A DNA stretch of 15,678 nucleotides, from NCBI GenBank assembly GCA_035353395.1, contig DAOPZL010000067.1:1-15678 (forward strand), written 5' to 3'. This DNA comes from UBA1801 sp035353395. Its GTDB lineage: Bacteria > Acidobacteriota > Holophagae > Holophagales > Holophagaceae. The position numbers and the translations under genes are program-made. The notes under the pieces were generated by a model. It was given only the letters and a program-made list of their open reading frames with translations. It was not told the DNA's origin and ran no database searches. The stretch's first letter is position 1, and every line of letters begins with the position of its first letter. This document shows, piece by piece, positions 13,966-15,678 of this stretch.

Positions 13966-14361
13966 CTAGTCGGTGTCCCCGTCCACGTAGACCCAGCGGC
14001 CGTCCTCGCGCCTGAAGCGGCTCAGCTCGCGGTGGAGCATCCGCCTTCCGTTGACCTGGAGGCTTGCGTAGAAAAGGACCGTCCCCGTCTCGTCCTGGGG
14101 TCCTCCCCCTTCCGTCTCGGCGATCTTCAGGGAGACGCAGGAGACCTTCCGGCAATAGTCCTCGAGCTCCTTCCGGTCCAGCTTGTTCCGTTCCTCCTCG
14201 CAGGTGGTGGCGAGGAGATAGTCCACCTTGTGCGTGGCGTAGGCCGAGAACCGGCTCCGCATCAGTTTTTCCGCGGTCTCCGGAACTTCGCGGCCGGTCA
14301 GGTAGGGTTCGCAGCATTTGTCGAACGTGCGCTTGGACGTGCAGGGACAAGGTCTCGACAT
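13966..14361 (-). CDS. YchJ-like (UPF0225) SEC-C motif protein
   Basis: This small 131-residue protein has an N-terminal zinc-binding SEC-C motif, CPCTSKRTFDKCC (C5, C7, C16, C17). The YchJ core follows: EPYLTG, AEKLMRSRFSAYATHKVDYL (about 30-49), and a C-terminal NTF2-like half with VLFYASLQVNGRRMLHRELSRF and GRWVYVDGD. Family members are widespread and of unknown function; the zinc knuckle suggests a protein or nucleic-acid contact. The ATG at 14361 has AAGGA 5 nt upstream. It is probably first in a two-gene unit with the M24 peptidase. A good TTGACA lies at 14429-14424 on this strand but lacks a well-placed -10. Confidence 0.9.
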   Translation of the reverse strand: MSRPCPCTSKRTFDKCCEPYLTGREVPETAEKLMRSRFSAYATHKVDYLLATTCEEERNKLDRKELEDYCRKVSCVSLKIAETEGGGPQDETGTVLFYASLQVNGRRMLHRELSRFRREDGRWVYVDGDTD

Positions 14362-14681
14362 GGGGATCCTTCGAAGGCAACGAGCCGTAGCCAGTCTAGT
14401 TCACCTGGATAGCCTATCGCTATGTCAAGGCAAATACGCATTTACCGAACGAACAAAAATTCCCATCGGTTTGCAACGTTTTGTAAAGATCGGCATCGAT
14501 AATTGTTTTCGAAGGACGCCCCTTCCTGCCATCTGGCATCAAGCTTCCGAACGGTTTTCCTGTCCCGCGCGCGGCGACCCGCGATTTGCCCGTGAGCCAC
14601 CCGGAGCCCGATGTACACTGCATTCCGAGCGGCCCGCGACCTGTCCGGACAACCTTGTCTTTTACACGAGGCAACTTTTTT
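14362..14681. other. Intergenic region between ychJ-like gene and hppA, A+T-richer
   Basis: No supported gene. Roughly 14400-14520 is clearly lower in G+C than its surroundings. It holds a short inverted repeat GATAG-C-CTATC (14408-14418), TTGACA on the minus strand (14429-14424) and a 10-bp palindrome TGTCCGGACA (14642-14651) that could be an operator 30 bp before the hppA -35. Open frames crossing it (for instance 14420-14674 minus) have no family resemblance and no ribosome-binding site, and are not accepted as genes. Confidence 0.5.
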
Positions 14682-14709
14682 TTGACTTTCAGAGACGAAT
14701 TGCTAGGCT
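14682..14709 (+). promoter_or_regulatory. Probable sigma-70-type promoter of hppA
   Basis: TTGACT (14682-14687) is a near-consensus -35. After a 16-bp spacer comes TAGGCT (14704-14709), preceded by TGC, giving the extended -10 form TGnTAnnnT. An eight-T run (14676-14683) lies just upstream of and into the -35. Transcription would begin near 14716, leaving a leader of about 95 nt before the hppA ATG. Confidence 0.5.
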
Positions 14710-14751
14710 GATATCACTGGGAAATTGGTCTTTCACTCGCCATTCCAAAAC

Positions 14752-14788
14752 GCCGGATTGTGGGAGTAGACCCTACCGGCTCGTTTTT
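14752..14788 (+). terminator. Terminator-like hairpin in the hppA leader
   Basis: GCCGG (14752-14756) pairs with CCGGC (14776-14780). An inner GGG/CCC stem (14762-14764 with 14771-14773) closes an AGTAGA loop, with small bulges between. TCG and a five-T run (14784-14788) follow. It lies between the likely promoter and the hppA start, so it could attenuate hppA. It resembles no riboswitch class I can name. Confidence 0.4.
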
Positions 14789-14809
14789 CCACTTTCTTGA
14801 GGAGCATTC

Positions 14810-15678
14810 ATGCTACGCAGGTGGACCGCCCGACTCCTTAACTCGCCGCAGAAACGCAGGCTGTACCTGCTGTCCATGCTGGCCTTCTTCGGGGCTGCCT
14901 TCGCCTTCAAGCCGGCGATGACCCACGGCTCCGGTTCCGAAGGGACCGCGATGCCCTTCAGCTTCTTCTCGCCCTTCCAGGAAGGCTACGGCTTCAACAC
15001 CCTCGAGCGCACCGCCCTCATCGTGGTGCTCGGCATCGCCGTGGCGGGCCTCGTGTACGCCCTGATGCTCGTGAAGCAGGTCATGGCCGCCGACCAGGGC
15101 ACCAAGAAGATGCAGGAGATCGCCGGCGCCGTGCGCGAGGGCGCCAACGCCTACCTCAAGGCCCAGTTCACCAAGATCGGTCCCCTGATCGTCATCATCA
15201 CGATCCTCCTGGCCGTGACCTACACCGGTTCCGAGAACGCCTTCCGCTACGGCCGCGCCTGCGCGTTCCTCGTCGGCGCCATCTTCAGCTGGCTCGTGGG
15301 CTTCGTGGGCATGCGCCTGGCCACCCAGGGCAACCTGCGCGTCGCCGCCGCCGCCAAGCGCTCCTACGGCGAGGCCATGCAGCTCGGCTACCGCACCGGC
15401 ACCATCACCGGCATGCTCACGGACGGCCTCGGCCTCCTGGGCGGCACGATGATCTTCCTCATGTTCGGCGTGAGCGCCTACGAGGCCCTGCTCGGCTTCG
15501 GCTTCGGCGGAACGCTCCTCGCCCTGTTCATGCGCGTCGGCGGCGGCATCTACACCAAGGCCGCCGACGTGGGCGCCGACCTCGTGGGCAAGATCGAGAA
15601 GGACATCCCCGAGGACGATCCCCGCAACGCCGCCACCATCGCCGACAACGTGGGCGACAACGTGGGCGACTGCGCCGG
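14810..15678 (+). CDS. hppA: Membrane-bound ion-pumping pyrophosphatase, N-terminal part (cut by window edge)
   Basis: This integral inner-membrane enzyme hydrolyses pyrophosphate and pumps H+ and/or Na+. About 289 residues are visible. An N-terminal extension of about 65 residues contains a signal-like hydrophobic stretch (LYLLSMLAFFGAAFAF, about 18-33). The usual first helix follows (TALIVVLGIAVAGLVYALML), then MQEIAGAVREGANAYLKAQF and further membrane segments. The active-site block has GGGIYTKAADVGADLVGKIE, then PEDDPRNAATIADNVGDNVG, which carry the aspartate/lysine/glutamate ligands for Mg-pyrophosphate. The residues that separate potassium-dependent from potassium-independent and H+ from Na+ pumps lie beyond 15678. 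The ATG at 14810 has a strong GAGGAG 5 nt upstream. It is divergent from the ychJ-like gene and ties into the phosphate theme by releasing orthophosphate inside the cell. Confidence 0.94.
   Translation, partial: MLRRWTARLLNSPQKRRLYLLSMLAFFGAAFAFKPAMTHGSGSEGTAMPFSFFSPFQEGYGFNTLERTALIVVLGIAVAGLVYALMLVKQVMAADQGTKKMQEIAGAVREGANAYLKAQFTKIGPLIVIITILLAVTYTGSENAFRYGRACAFLVGAIFSWLVGFVGMRLATQGNLRVAAAAKRSYGEAMQLGYRTGTITGMLTDGLGLLGGTMIFLMFGVSAYEALLGFGFGGTLLALFMRVGGGIYTKAADVGADLVGKIEKDIPEDDPRNAATIADNVGDNVGDCA

Noticed and set aside
14420..14674. An 84-residue minus-strand open frame in the intergenic region
   Set aside because: No family resemblance, no ribosome-binding site, unusual composition and a position in a regulatory-looking region; the overlapping plus-strand frame 14318-14800 is dismissed likewise because it runs through the hppA promoter.
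14682..14809. Fluoride (crcB) or c-di-AMP (ydaO) riboswitch before hppA
   Set aside because: Neither set of conserved motifs, as I remember them, is present, and the leader is too short for ydaO.

Overview
This is G+C-rich bacterial chromosomal DNA with tightly packed genes. A diderm (Gram-negative-type) cell is suggested by a PstS with a plain Sec signal peptide, a class 2 (quinone-linked) dihydroorotate dehydrogenase, and operon-type PstSCAB-PhoU. The gene set, base composition and overall feel resemble Acidobacteriota of the Holophaga/Geothrix type, but that is an impression, not a demonstrated placement. The window is a draft assembly: a run of exactly 100 N lies inside pstC.

Layout. Positions 1-326 (minus) hold the start of prfC (release factor 3). 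Divergent from it, 434-2895 (plus), is a two-component operon, phoB-like regulator plus phoR-like kinase, followed by a small putative membrane ORF (3005-3148). Converging on these from the right is the phosphate operon pstS-pstC-pstA-pstB-phoU-phoB2 (8115 down to 3159). Upstream of that, on the same strand, is a second phosphate operon: a DUF47/PhoU-like gene followed by a Pit-type transporter (9860 down to 8196). Then come a COG2509-type FAD dehydrogenase (11604-9979, minus), pyrD (11742-12791, plus), an M24 metallopeptidase and a YchJ/SEC-C protein (14361 down to 12784, minus), a long A+T-richer intergenic region, and the 5' part of a membrane pyrophosphatase gene, hppA (from 14810, plus, cut by the window end).

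How it works together. Positions 434-9930 form one phosphate-homeostasis island: high-affinity ABC uptake (PstSCAB), its signalling partner PhoU, low-affinity uptake (Pit with its DUF47 partner), one sensor kinase and two PhoB-type regulators. Both transport operons carry a recognisable Pho box of two 11-bp direct repeats (8150-8173 and 9909-9930), so PhoB probably acts on both.

The most notable structure is the pair of phoB paralogues. They face each other around phoR and share a perfect 34-bp inverted repeat (999-1032 / 3250-3283) inside long near-identical blocks. Other points of interest are terminator-like hairpins in the leaders of prfC and hppA, a convergent overlap of the pyrD and M24 stop codons with a 9-bp stem next to it, and a pstC gap that is probably shorter than the DNA it replaces. 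I see no CRISPR array, insertion sequence, tRNA or rRNA, and no convincing wholly new system.
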